Below are positions 16,562 to 23,571 of a stretch of DNA of 24,868 nt, one piece after another (position 1 is the stretch's first letter; every line of letters starts with the position of its first letter). This DNA comes from an uncultured Oscillospiraceae bacterium (GTDB lineage Bacteria; Bacillota; Clostridia; Oscillospirales; Oscillospiraceae), in NCBI GenBank assembly GCA_934572465.1, contig CAKTLG010000029.1, positions 1-24,868 of the forward strand, given 5' to 3'. The position numbers and the translations under genes are program-made. The notes under the pieces are model-generated. The model did no database searches. It was not told the origin of the DNA and saw only the letters and a program-made list of their open reading frames with translations.

Positions 16562-16611
16562 GTTGATAAATAGACATTATCAACGATAATGCATGATGAA
16601 TGCTTTTTCAA
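16562..16611 (-). promoter_or_regulatory. Hydrogenase operon promoter overlapped by GATAA/TTATC operator-like repeats
   Basis: On the minus strand TTGAAA (16611-16606) and TATCGT (16588-16583) are 17 bases apart. Two overlapping inverted repeats cover the -10 and the predicted start point. One is GTTGATAA (16562-16569) with TTATCAAC (16577-16584), 7-base spacer. The other is CATTATC (16575-16581) with GATAATG (16585-16591), 3-base spacer. Three half-sites at regular positions suggest a repressor site. The regulator is unknown; spacing does not match the Rex consensus. Confidence 0.5.
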
Positions 16612-16656
16612 TAGTCAATTGGCTGAAACTGTCATTTTATTCACTGCCGCCGCTCG

Positions 16657-16683
16657 GCAGGACGGCGAACGCCGCCGTCCTGC
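16657..16683. other. Strong hairpin of unknown role
   Basis: A perfect 10-base GC-rich inverted repeat (GCAGGACGGC with its complement, 7-base loop) lies between the putP terminator and the hydrogenase promoter. Neither strand has a T run after it, so it is not a standard intrinsic terminator. It may add to termination of putP read-through or stabilise the transcript end. Confidence 0.5.
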
Positions 16684-16700
16684 TCGGCATTTCTCCGGCA

Positions 16701-16731
16701 AAAAAGGCGGGGGCTGAGCGCCCCCGCCTTT
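16701..16731 (-). terminator. Rho-independent terminator of putP
   Basis: On the minus strand the stem GGCGGGGGC...GCCCCCGCC is followed by six T residues. It starts about 10 bases after the putP stop codon. Confidence 0.9.
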
Positions 16732-16741
16732 CGATGCTTTT

Positions 16742-18289
16742 TTACTTTACGCGCGCACCGGCGACCTCGTCGAAGACCGCTGTGACCTCCTTTTCCGGCG
16801 CAGGCGTCGCAAGCGACACCGCAACGAGCGCGATGCAGGCCGCGATGAATGCGGGCAGCAGCTCGTAGATCGCCCATGCGCCGCCCATCGGAGCGACGAG
16901 GTACTTCCACACGAAGACCATCACGCCGCCTGTGAGCATCCCCGCGAGCGCGCCCTGACGGTTCGCGCGCTTCCAGAAGAGCGCGAAGAGCATCACGGGG
17001 CCGAACGCCGCGCCGAAGCCCGCCCACGCGAACGACACCACGCGGAACACCGAGCTGTTGGGGTCCCACGCCAGCACCACGCCGATCACCGCGATGGCCG
17101 CGACCGTCAGGCGCGCGGCGCGCATTGTCGCGTGCGCGCTGACCCTCACGCCGAAGAAGTCCTGCATCAGATCCTGCGACACGCTGGATGCGGCGGCAAG
17201 AAGCTGGGAGTCGGCGGTGGACATCGTCGCCGCCAGAATACCGGAGAGGATGACGCCCGCCATGATTGCCAGCAGCACGCCGTGGCGGCTCATGAGATCA
17301 GCGAGCTTGATGATGATGGTCTCCGCGTCGGAGCTGGTGGTCAGAAACGGCACCTTGCCCGCAGCGGACACGCTGTAGCCGATGACGCCGATAAAGACCG
17401 CGATGAACATGGAGATGACGACCCAGATCGTTGCGATGCGGCGGGACTGGTTGAGCGCCTTCTCCTCGCGGATGGCCATGAAGCGCAGCAGGATGTGCGG
17501 CATACCGAAGTAGCCGAGGCCCCACGCAAGCGTCGAGACGATGCTCAGCGTGCCGAACGTTGCAGCCGTGCCGGTCGATGCGTCGTAGCCCTGCGTCATG
17601 CTGAGATAGCCCGGCAGCGCGCGGGCGTTGCTCATCACCGTGTCGATGCCGCCCGCCTGCTTGATGCCGAAAAGCACGATGACGATGAGCGCAATGGTCA
17701 TGAAGATGGACTGGATGAGATCGGTGAACGACACGGCCATAAAGCCGCCCATCACCGTATAGCCTACCACGACGACCGCGCCGACGATCATCGCCGCATG
17801 ATAATCCACGCCGAAGAGGCTGCTGAAGAGCGTCCCGATCGCCTTGAAGCCCGAGGCCGTGTAGGGGATAAAGAACACAAGGATCGTCACCGCCGCAAGG
17901 CAGGAGAGCAGATGCCTTTCATCGCCGAAGCGGCGGGCAAAAAAGTCCGGCACCGTGATCGCGCCGAGACGCGCGCTGTAGCGGCGCAGACGGCGGGCGA
18001 CGATCAGCCAGTTGAGGTAGGTGCCCGCAGCAAGGCCGATGGCCGTCCATGTGACCTCCGGCAGCCCGCAGAGATAGGCAAGGCCCGGCAGGCCCATCAG
18101 GAGATAGCTGCTCATGTCGCTTGCCTCGGCGCTCATGGCGGTCACGATCGGCCCCATCTTCCGTCCGCCGAGGTAAAAGTCGTCCGAGCTGCTGCCGCCG
18201 TCCTTTTTCCCGAAGTAAACGCCCACCAGCACCATGGCGGCGAGGTAGAGGGCGATGGTCACAATAATGATGATCTGTGCACTAGTCAT
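16742..18289 (-). CDS. putP: Sodium/proline symporter (SSS family)
   Basis: A 515-residue sodium:solute symporter with about 13 membrane segments. The motif SAEASDMSSYLLMGLPG (53-69) is the PutP hallmark. D58 and S60 correspond to the Asp55 and Ser57 that matter for Na+ and proline in the E. coli protein. Other SSS features are the helix GYTVMGGFMAVSFTDLIQ and STADSQLLAAAS in the later half, which supplies the second sodium ligands. It would import proline with Na+ for nutrition or osmotic adjustment. Start ATG has AAGGAG about 7 bases upstream. It is preceded by its own promoter and followed by a terminator, so it can be expressed alone, although it lies downstream of a TetR gene on the same strand. 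A related amino acid or pantothenate carrier is a less likely alternative. Confidence 0.92.
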   Translation of the reverse strand: MTSAQIIIIVTIALYLAAMVLVGVYFGKKDGGSSSDDFYLGGRKMGPIVTAMSAEASDMSSYLLMGLPGLAYLCGLPEVTWTAIGLAAGTYLNWLIVARRLRRYSARLGAITVPDFFARRFGDERHLLSCLAAVTILVFFIPYTASGFKAIGTLFSSLFGVDYHAAMIVGAVVVVGYTVMGGFMAVSFTDLIQSIFMTIALIVIVLFGIKQAGGIDTVMSNARALPGYLSMTQGYDASTGTAATFGTLSIVSTLAWGLGYFGMPHILLRFMAIREEKALNQSRRIATIWVVISMFIAVFIGVIGYSVSAAGKVPFLTTSSDAETIIIKLADLMSRHGVLLAIMAGVILSGILAATMSTADSQLLAAASSVSQDLMQDFFGVRVSAHATMRAARLTVAAIAVIGVVLAWDPNSSVFRVVSFAWAGFGAAFGPVMLFALFWKRANRQGALAGMLTGGVMVFVWKYLVAPMGGAWAIYELLPAFIAACIALVAVSLATPAPEKEVTAVFDEVAGARVK

Positions 18290-18326
18290 ATGCTCTCTCT
18301 CCTTTGTTTTGCTGTCTGACCCGCGC

Positions 18327-18355
18327 AGTATAGCACAAAAGAAAATAGACGTAAA
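18327..18355 (-). promoter_or_regulatory. Promoter of putP
   Basis: On the minus strand TTTACG (18355-18350) and TATACT (18332-18327) are separated by 17 bases. Immediately upstream of the -35 are two direct copies of TACAGAAC and one inverted TACAG, described separately. Confidence 0.62.
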
Positions 18356-18392
18356 TACAGAACGCCCTACAGAACAAATCCTGTACGGCGTT
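18356..18392. repeat. TACAGAAC direct repeats and imperfect hairpin upstream of putP
   Basis: TACAGAAC occurs at 18356-18363 and again at 18368-18375, 12 bases apart. An inverted half (CTGTA) lies at 18381-18385. The segment 18361-18392 can also fold as AACGCC-C-TACAG against CTGTA-C-GGCGTT with one mismatch. There is no T run on either side, so a terminator for the upstream tetR is doubtful; a regulator site near the putP -35 is possible. The following 80 bases, up to the tetR stop codon, are AT-rich and contain the palindrome ACGATATCGT (18439-18448). Confidence 0.4.
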
Positions 18393-18471
18393 TATCCATA
18401 TTTCATTTTTTCGTTATAATATCATTCTTTTTTACCAGACGATATCGTATTCTATCTCTGAACGAAATCCA

Positions 18472-19059
18472 TTATTTTTTGCGGAAGCCATCCAAAAACA
18501 GCGGCAGCATCTCCCCCGCGTACTGCACGAGCGAGTATTCCCCGCCGGAGAGGCACCAGTCGTACATCAGCCCGCGCTCGAACATCGCATAGGCCTTGAC
18601 GATCTCGCTGACGGTGCGCGTGTCGGTCAACTCGCCGCTCTCCTGTCCCTGCGAGACGATCTGGCGCAGCAGACGGTAATAGGTGCGCTTGCGGTCGAGC
18701 AGGTGCTTTTCCCCGCGCGTGATGAGCTGGGAGGAAAAGAGCTGCGCCAGCAGCTCGATGGACACCGTGTTCTCGATCGTCTTGAACAGCTCCTGATTGA
18801 GCCAGCAGAGCAGCGCGATGCAGCCCATGCCGTCGTGCTCCTCACGCATCAGCTCCTCGTATTTCTCGTCGAAAAGAACGGAGAGCGAGGACAGCAGCGC
18901 ATCCTTCCCGTCGAAATAGTGATAAAACGAGCCCTTGGAGGTCTCGGACTCAAAGATGATGTCCTCCACCGTCGTCTCCTCGTAGCCCTGCTCGTAAAAG
19001 AGCTTCCACGCCGCCGCGACAATGCGCCCTTTCGTGTTGCGGCCCGATCTTTTCGCCAT
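18472..19059 (-). CDS. TetR/AcrR family transcriptional regulator
   Basis: A 195-residue repressor-type protein. The N-terminal HTH lies at about residues 10-56: ETTVEDIIFESETSKGSFYHYFDGKDALL shows the family recognition helix and the conserved Phe-Tyr-His-Tyr-Phe. The C-terminal ligand domain (about 65-190) is helical and not recognisable; it may be of the TetR_C type common in clostridia. ATG was chosen for the purine-rich GGGGGAGG 7 bases upstream. It lies between the M19 dipeptidase gene (73 bases upstream) and putP (about 180 bases downstream), all on one strand, with its own promoter. The target is unknown; self-regulation and control of putP or the dipeptidase are the natural candidates. 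Confidence 0.92.
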   Translation of the reverse strand: MAKRSGRNTKGRIVAAAWKLFYEQGYEETTVEDIIFESETSKGSFYHYFDGKDALLSSLSVLFDEKYEELMREEHDGMGCIALLCWLNQELFKTIENTVSIELLAQLFSSQLITRGEKHLLDRKRTYYRLLRQIVSQGQESGELTDTRTVSEIVKAYAMFERGLMYDWCLSGGEYSLVQYAGEMLPLFLDGFRKK

Positions 19060-19088
19060 GCCTGCGCCTCCCCCGTCTTTTTTTACGC

Positions 19089-19123
19089 ATCATACCACAG
19101 CCCCGCCCCCTCTGCCAAGAGGG
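19089..19123 (-). promoter_or_regulatory. Promoter of the first tetR gene with inverted repeat over the -35
   Basis: On the minus strand TTGGCA (19118-19113) and TATGAT (19094-19089) are 18 bases apart. The inverted repeat CCCTCT...AGAGGG (19108-19123, 4-base loop) spans the -35 hexamer, a usual place for an autoregulatory operator. It could also be a weak hairpin ending the dipeptidase transcript, but no T run follows. Confidence 0.5.
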
Positions 19124-19132
19124 AAGTGCGGC

Positions 19133-20080
19133 TCAGGGCAGATTTTTGCGCAGAAACGCGCGGGCGTTGGCGTAGAATATCCCGTCGGCGTCCGCCCGGG
19201 AAATGCCGCGCGCGAGCAGGTATTCGTAAAAGCCCGCCGCCTTTTCCGGCGTATCGAAGCAGGGCGGCATCGCCGCGCCGTCAAAGTCCGAGCCGAGGGC
19301 CAGGCTTCTCTGCGCGCCGAGGGCGAAAAAGTGCGCCACATGGCGGTAGAGATCGTCATAGCCCCGCACGCCGCCGTCGCGCACGAAGGTTCCAAAGTAG
19401 TTCAGCCCGATAAGACAGCCGCGCCGCACCAGCTCGCGGATCTGCGCGTCGGTCAGATTGCGCGCGTGCGCGCAGACCGCGCGGGCGTTGGAGTGCGTGG
19501 CAAGGAACGGCTTCTCCGCCGTGTCCAGCACATCCGCCAGCCCCGCGTCGTTCAGGTGTGAGACGTCGACAAGGATGCCGCAGCGCTCCAGCTCCCGCAC
19601 GGCGGCGCGGCCAACCTCCGTCAGTCCGCGCGGCGTTTTATGGCCCGAGCCGAGCTCGTTTTCCCCATTCCACGTGAGCGTCACGGCGCACACGCCGCGC
19701 TCTTTCAGCAGCGCGATCCGCGAAAGCTCCCCCGCCAGCGCCCCGCCGTTCTCCACGCTCAGAAAAGCCGCCGTTTTCCCCGCCGCCCACGCCCGCTCCA
19801 TGTCGGCTGCGCCGCGGCACGGCATGGCCAGCGCCGCGTACTTCGCCATCTGCCGGTCAAAGTCCGCGCAGGCGGCATCGAAAAAGCGGATCGCGTCCTC
19901 TCCATGCAGCGTATCGGGGAGGAACACGGCGAAAAGCTGCGCCCAGCGGACGCCGCGCGGCAGGCGCGAAAGCGCAAACACGCGGGCGGGATCGTTCAGC
20001 GTATCGACGCCCGGCGTATTTTTATAGATGCAATTGGTCAGCGTATCGCAGTGCAGGTCTATCAGGGCATAGGGCAGCAT
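19133..20080 (-). CDS. Membrane dipeptidase family protein (peptidase M19, renal dipeptidase-like)
   Basis: A 315-residue binuclear zinc hydrolase. All metal-ligand motifs are present: DLHCDT (H10, D12), SVENG (E110), VSHL (H175) and ATHSNAR (H196), plus GSDFDG (D265). TLTWNGENELG is the conserved active-site loop. The family cleaves dipeptides, including those with a D-residue at the C-terminus. There is no signal peptide, so the protein is cytoplasmic and probably serves peptide or cell-wall-fragment use. Start ATG has AAGGAGAG upstream and a good promoter behind it. No substrate can be assigned from sequence. Confidence 0.92.
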   Translation of the reverse strand: MLPYALIDLHCDTLTNCIYKNTPGVDTLNDPARVFALSRLPRGVRWAQLFAVFLPDTLHGEDAIRFFDAACADFDRQMAKYAALAMPCRGAADMERAWAAGKTAAFLSVENGGALAGELSRIALLKERGVCAVTLTWNGENELGSGHKTPRGLTEVGRAAVRELERCGILVDVSHLNDAGLADVLDTAEKPFLATHSNARAVCAHARNLTDAQIRELVRRGCLIGLNYFGTFVRDGGVRGYDDLYRHVAHFFALGAQRSLALGSDFDGAAMPPCFDTPEKAAGFYEYLLARGISRADADGIFYANARAFLRKNLP

Positions 20081-20112
20081 GGACGTTCTCTCCTTCTTGT
20101 CTCTTATCCGTT

Positions 20113-20141
20113 ATCATATGCGCTTTGTCTCCTCTTTGCAA
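20113..20141 (-). promoter_or_regulatory. Promoter of the M19 dipeptidase gene
   Basis: On the minus strand TTGCAA (20141-20136) and TATGAT (20118-20113) are 17 bases apart, about 33 bases before the start codon. It diverges from the MscS promoter. Confidence 0.7.
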
Positions 20142-20171
20142 CCTCCTTTCACACGCAGGCTTAACGCGCTC

Positions 20172-20201
20172 TTTACAAGCGATGGGGAAAGCTGATATAC
20201 T
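20172..20201 (+). promoter_or_regulatory. Promoter of the mscS-acyltransferase operon
   Basis: TTTACA (20172-20177) and TATACT (20196-20201) are 18 bases apart. AAAGGAG (20211-20217) follows as the ribosome site of the MscS gene. Confidence 0.65.
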
Positions 20202-20227
20202 AAGGCATTGAAAGGAGTGATCTCCCC

Positions 20228-21064
20228 ATGGAGCAGCTTTCCGAGCTTTTATCGCTCTCACTCGGCGGCTACAGCCTGAGCCGCATTCTTTCCGCAGTGC
20301 TCACGCTTTTTGTCTGTCTGCTCGCCGTCCGGCTCGCGCTGCGGCTGCTCACGCGGCTGCTGAGCCGCTCGCAGCACCTCGGCGAACGTCTGCAAAGGAT
20401 CATCTGCACAAGCGTCAAGGCGCTTTTGTATCTGCTGACCATCATCATCACCGCCGAGGCGCTTGGCGTGAACACCGCGTCGCTCACGGCGGTCATGTCG
20501 GTGCTGACGCTGGGCGTCACGCTCGCGGCGGAGGATATCCTCGGCAGCGTCGCAGGCGGGCTCGTCATTCTTTTCTCGCATCCCTTTGCCATCGGCGACG
20601 AGATCGAGGTCGGCGGCACGACCGGCACGGTACGCGAGATCACGCTGACCCACACGAAGCTCGAGACCTTTGACGGTCAGCTCGTGCTCCAGCCCAACCG
20701 CGAGATGTCCAGCTCGAAGATCGTGAACTACACGACGCTCGGCCGCCGGCGCATCGTCTGCAAGGTCACAGCCTCCTACGACGCGCCGAGCGAAGCGGTC
20801 AAGGCCGCCTGCATGGATGCCATCGCCGCTTTCCCCGCCGTGCTGCGCGATCCCGCGCCGACGGTGTATCTCACGGACTACGGCGCGAGCAGCATTGAAT
20901 ACACCCTCCGCTGCTGGACGGCGGCGGGCGACTACTGGACGACCTACTTCAAGCTGTATGAGCGGCTACGCGAGACCTTTGCCGCGCACGGCGTCGAGAT
21001 GACCTATGACCACCTGAACGTCCATGTGATACCGGAGGAGCGCCATGAAGATCAAAGTCGTTGA
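20228..21064 (+). CDS. Small-conductance mechanosensitive channel (MscS family)
   Basis: A 278-residue channel of the minimal MscS plan. There are about three membrane segments: residues 20-45, 60-80 and the pore helix region (about 88-120), with LTLGVTLAAEDILGSVAGGLVILFSHPFAIGD. This is followed by the beta domain (IEVGGTTGTVREITLTHTKLETFDGQLVLQPN) and an alpha/beta C-terminal vestibule. The family opens under membrane tension and releases solutes on hypo-osmotic shock. ATG has AAAGGAG about 10 bases upstream. Its last 20 bases overlap the start of the acyltransferase-like gene, and the ribosome site of that gene is within this coding region, so the two are coupled. Confidence 0.93.
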   Translation: MEQLSELLSLSLGGYSLSRILSAVLTLFVCLLAVRLALRLLTRLLSRSQHLGERLQRIICTSVKALLYLLTIIITAEALGVNTASLTAVMSVLTLGVTLAAEDILGSVAGGLVILFSHPFAIGDEIEVGGTTGTVREITLTHTKLETFDGQLVLQPNREMSSSKIVNYTTLGRRRIVCKVTASYDAPSEAVKAACMDAIAAFPAVLRDPAPTVYLTDYGASSIEYTLRCWTAAGDYWTTYFKLYERLRETFAAHGVEMTYDHLNVHVIPEERHEDQSR

Positions 21065-22319
21065 CATGAGCTATGAGGAGGCGCTGGCCCAGCCGCCGCA
21101 GAAGCACCTCCCGCCGCGCAGGCCGCCGCTTCTTTTCCGCGCGCTGCTGCGCGCCGTTTCCGCGCCCGATCTGCGCGCCACGCACTTCCGCTGCGAACGG
21201 GTCGGCATGGAGCGTCTCGGCGACGAGGAGCCGTGCCTTGTGCTGATGAACCACTCCTGCTTTCTCGATCTCAAGATCGCCGCGACAGTGCTCTACCCCC
21301 GCCCGTTCAACATCGTCTGCACGTCGGACGGCTTTGTCGGCAAGGAGGGGCTGATGCGCAGCTGCGGCTGCATCCCCACGCGCAAGTTCTGCTCGGACGC
21401 GACGCTCGTGCGCGACATGCTCTACTGCGTGCGCAAGCTGAAGTCCTCCGTGCTGCTCTATCCCGAGGCGAGCTACAGCTTCGACGGCACGGCCACGCCG
21501 CTGCCCGAGAGCATCGGCAAGTGCGTCAAGGTGCTGGGCGTGCCCGTCGTGATGATCCGCACCTACGGCGCGTTTGCGCGCGATCCGCTCTACAACGGGC
21601 TGCAGAACCGGAATGTCAGCGTCTCGGCGGAGATGCGCTATCTCCTCTCCCCCGCCGAGATTGAGCGCAAGAGCGTGGATGAGATCAACGGCACACTCTT
21701 TGAAGCGTTCCGCTTCGACAACTTCCGCTGGCAACAGGAAAACGGCGTCACGGTCGACGAGCCGTTCCGCGCCGACGGGCTCAACCGCGTGCTCTACAAG
21801 TGTCCGCACTGCATGACCGAGGGCGAGATGGAGGGCCGCGGCACGACGCTCACCTGCCGCCGCTGCGGAAAGGAATACCGCCTGACCGAGCTTGGCGCGC
21901 TGGAATGCACGAACGGCGAGGCCGCCTTCACCCACGTGCCGGACTGGTACGCATGGGAGCGGCAGTGCGTGCGCGAGGAGCTTGAGCGCGGCAGCTATTC
22001 GCTCGACATTCCCGTGCGCATCTGCGTCATGGTCAACACCCGCCAGATCTGCCGCGTGGGCGAGGGGCGGCTGCGGCACGACGCGAGCGGTTTCCACCTG
22101 ACCGGCTGCGACGGCAAGCTGGACTATTTCCAAAAGCCGGAATCCTCCTACAGCCTGTACGCCGACTACTACTGGTACGAGATCGGCGATATGCTCTGCA
22201 TCGGCGGACGCGACGCGCTCTACTACTGCTTTCCGCTCGAGGGCGGGGATGTGGTCGCCAAGACGCGGCTCGCCGCCGAGGAGCTTTACAAGCTCAAGCG
22301 CAAAAAGCAAGGCCAATGA
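21045..22319 (+). CDS. PlsC-like acyltransferase with internal zinc-ribbon motif
   Basis: A 424-residue protein. Residues about 45-240 resemble 1-acyl-glycerol-3-phosphate acyltransferases: the catalytic NHSCFLD (N69, H70, D75; an HX4D motif) and LLYPEASYSFDGT (E141), a variant of the usual PEGTR. The ester-forming role in phospholipid synthesis is inferred from these. After this comes a CPHC...CRRC pair (C253, C256, C271, C274), a zinc-ribbon-like module rare in PlsC enzymes, and a 140-residue C-terminal region rich in Tyr and Trp that I do not recognise. No membrane segment is obvious. GGAGG (21034-21038) lies 6 bases before ATG. It overlaps the MscS gene by 20 bases. The substrate is uncertain, and a non-phospholipid acyl acceptor is possible. 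Confidence 0.85.
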   Translation: MKIKVVDMSYEEALAQPPQKHLPPRRPPLLFRALLRAVSAPDLRATHFRCERVGMERLGDEEPCLVLMNHSCFLDLKIAATVLYPRPFNIVCTSDGFVGKEGLMRSCGCIPTRKFCSDATLVRDMLYCVRKLKSSVLLYPEASYSFDGTATPLPESIGKCVKVLGVPVVMIRTYGAFARDPLYNGLQNRNVSVSAEMRYLLSPAEIERKSVDEINGTLFEAFRFDNFRWQQENGVTVDEPFRADGLNRVLYKCPHCMTEGEMEGRGTTLTCRRCGKEYRLTELGALECTNGEAAFTHVPDWYAWERQCVREELERGSYSLDIPVRICVMVNTRQICRVGEGRLRHDASGFHLTGCDGKLDYFQKPESSYSLYADYYWYEIGDMLCIGGRDALYYCFPLEGGDVVAKTRLAAEELYKLKRKKQGQ

Positions 22320-22325
22320 TTTGAA

Positions 22326-22361
22326 AAAAGGGCGTTCTCCCATGCGGGAGAACGCCCCTTT
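22326..22361. terminator. Bidirectional terminator between the acyltransferase and flippase-like genes
   Basis: A perfect 12-base stem, GGGCGTTCTCCC with its complement and an ATGC loop, is preceded by an A run and followed by a short T run. It lies between the two convergent stop codons. Confidence 0.9.
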
Positions 22362-22369
22362 CATCGCGG

Positions 22370-23383
22370 TCACTGTTCAAAGTCCCTGAGCGAGCGCTTT
22401 TCCTCGTGGAGAAAAACGAGGATGCTCAGCAGAAACGGGAAAAAGTACGTCGCCACGCGGTGCAGCACCAGTGCCGACGACGACGCGCCGCCGCCCGCGA
22501 GCGGCGAAAAGAGCAGCAGGAACGCAAATTCCGTCGGCCCAACGCCCGCGACGTTCGGCAGCGCGCTCGTGATGAGCAGCATCAGCGAGGCAAGCAGCTG
22601 CACCTGCGCGAAGCTGAGCGCCGTGCAGCCCACGAGCCGCAGGCTGACATACGGGATGCAGTAGAGCACAAAGAGCTTCAGAAGGCTCACCGCGACGCCC
22701 TGCACACAGTTGGACGGCACGAGCAGCACCTTCTTCGCCTCGGTGTTGAGCCGCGTCAGATCCGATGACCACTTCTCCCGCCGCGCGGCCCATTTTGGCG
22801 TATCGGGCAGCCTTTGCAGCAGCGCCAGCACGAGCGCGAGCACGCGCCTTGAGGTGTAGAGCAGCGTCAGCGTCATCACGATCAGCGCGCCGATGCCGTA
22901 GCCGATGCCGATATAGCGCGCAAGGCCGCTCGCGCTTTCGCGCAGCCACTCGCCGCCGAGCAGCAGCGCCGCCGTCGCGTAGAGCAGGATGGAGACCTTG
23001 TGCAGCACGTATTCGCTCGCCATGATGCCGACGCTGCTGCCCGCGTCCAGCCCGCGGCGGTAAAGGTAAAAGCCCTGCATCGGCAGCGTGGCGGCGCCCA
23101 TGGTCGCAATGTTGCCGAATACGCCGAGAAACGTCAGCTTGAGTGCGTCGGCGAACGTGACGTCCGGCTTTGCGCGCCGCAGCAGCACAAGTCCCACCGC
23201 CGACTCCATCGCCTCATAGGCAAAGCCCATCCCGAGCAGCGCCGGCACTCCCCACAGCGGCACGGCGCCAAGCTTTGCGATGATCTCCGGCAGCGCGTCG
23301 CGGAACACAAGGATGAGCGCGCCGAAGATCAGCGCGAGCGTCGCCGCGCTGAAAAGATATGTCCGCTTTCGCTTCGCGCCCAT
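22370..23383 (-). CDS. Flippase-like membrane protein (lysylphosphatidylglycerol synthase TM region family, UPF0104)
   Basis: A 337-residue protein with about eight membrane segments. Near the C-terminus is LPNVAGVGPTEFAFLLLF, which fits the G-G-E motif of the MprF flippase domain and the YbhN/AglD2 group. The C-terminal aminoacyl-transferase domain of true MprF is absent, so the protein would flip or move a lipid rather than modify it. The substrate is unknown. It is convergent with the acyltransferase-like gene, so a shared membrane-lipid role is only suggestive. Start ATG has GAGGGG about 11 bases upstream, rather far, but no better start lies near and the N-terminus is a typical cytoplasmic KRKR stretch followed by the first membrane segment. 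Confidence 0.87.
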   Translation of the reverse strand: MGAKRKRTYLFSAATLALIFGALILVFRDALPEIIAKLGAVPLWGVPALLGMGFAYEAMESAVGLVLLRRAKPDVTFADALKLTFLGVFGNIATMGAATLPMQGFYLYRRGLDAGSSVGIMASEYVLHKVSILLYATAALLLGGEWLRESASGLARYIGIGYGIGALIVMTLTLLYTSRRVLALVLALLQRLPDTPKWAARREKWSSDLTRLNTEAKKVLLVPSNCVQGVAVSLLKLFVLYCIPYVSLRLVGCTALSFAQVQLLASLMLLITSALPNVAGVGPTEFAFLLLFSPLAGGGASSSALVLHRVATYFFPFLLSILVFLHEEKRSLRDFEQ

Positions 23384-23416
23384 ATCCGTCCCGTCCCCTC
23401 TTGAATGAATGCTCCT

Positions 23417-23445
23417 ATTTTAGCCCGCGCCGCGGCAAATGAAAA
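23417..23445 (-). promoter_or_regulatory. Promoter of the flippase-like gene
   Basis: On the minus strand TTTTCA (23445-23440) and TAAAAT (23422-23417) are separated by 17 bases. It diverges from the promoter of the second tetR gene. Confidence 0.5.
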
Positions 23446-23509
23446 CTGGCAGATCGCGCCGCACGCACAAAGGTGTTAAGATGCCGTTCAGAAAGCGGTG
23501 TTTTTATCC

Positions 23510-23554
23510 TTGCAAGATCTGGCAGGATACGGTATACTGGGTATATTCCACCAG
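23510..23554 (+). promoter_or_regulatory. Promoter of the second tetR gene with possible operator
   Basis: TTGCAA (23510-23515) and TATACT (23533-23538) are 17 bases apart. The -10 is inside an imperfect 36-base symmetry (CTGG..GG.ATA at 23519 mirrored to CCAG ending 23554) and a GGTATA direct repeat (23531 and 23540). An autoregulatory operator is possible; the symmetry is only partial. Confidence 0.6.
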
Positions 23555-23571
23555 AAAGAGAGGAATGCACC

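Noticed and set aside
16562..16591. Rex (NADH-sensing) operator at the hydrogenase promoter
   Set aside because: Rex sites in clostridia are TTGTTAA-like arms in an 18-base frame. Here the arms are TTGATAA with 7- or 3-base spacers, so the match is poor.
16528..16611. Longer N-terminus for the GltD-like protein (28 in-frame codons upstream of ATG 16527)
   Set aside because: It would run through the operator and predicted promoter, and has no ribosome site; the chosen ATG has AAGGAG at 7 bases.
18414..18419. TATAAT on the plus strand in the AT-rich segment downstream of tetR
   Set aside because: There is no good -35, and a transcript would run antisense into tetR. It is probably chance in AT-rich DNA.
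23473..23571. Longer N-terminus for the second TetR protein
   Set aside because: The upstream ATG precedes the predicted promoter and adds a basic, cysteine-containing stretch not usual in the family; ATG 23572 has a ribosome site.
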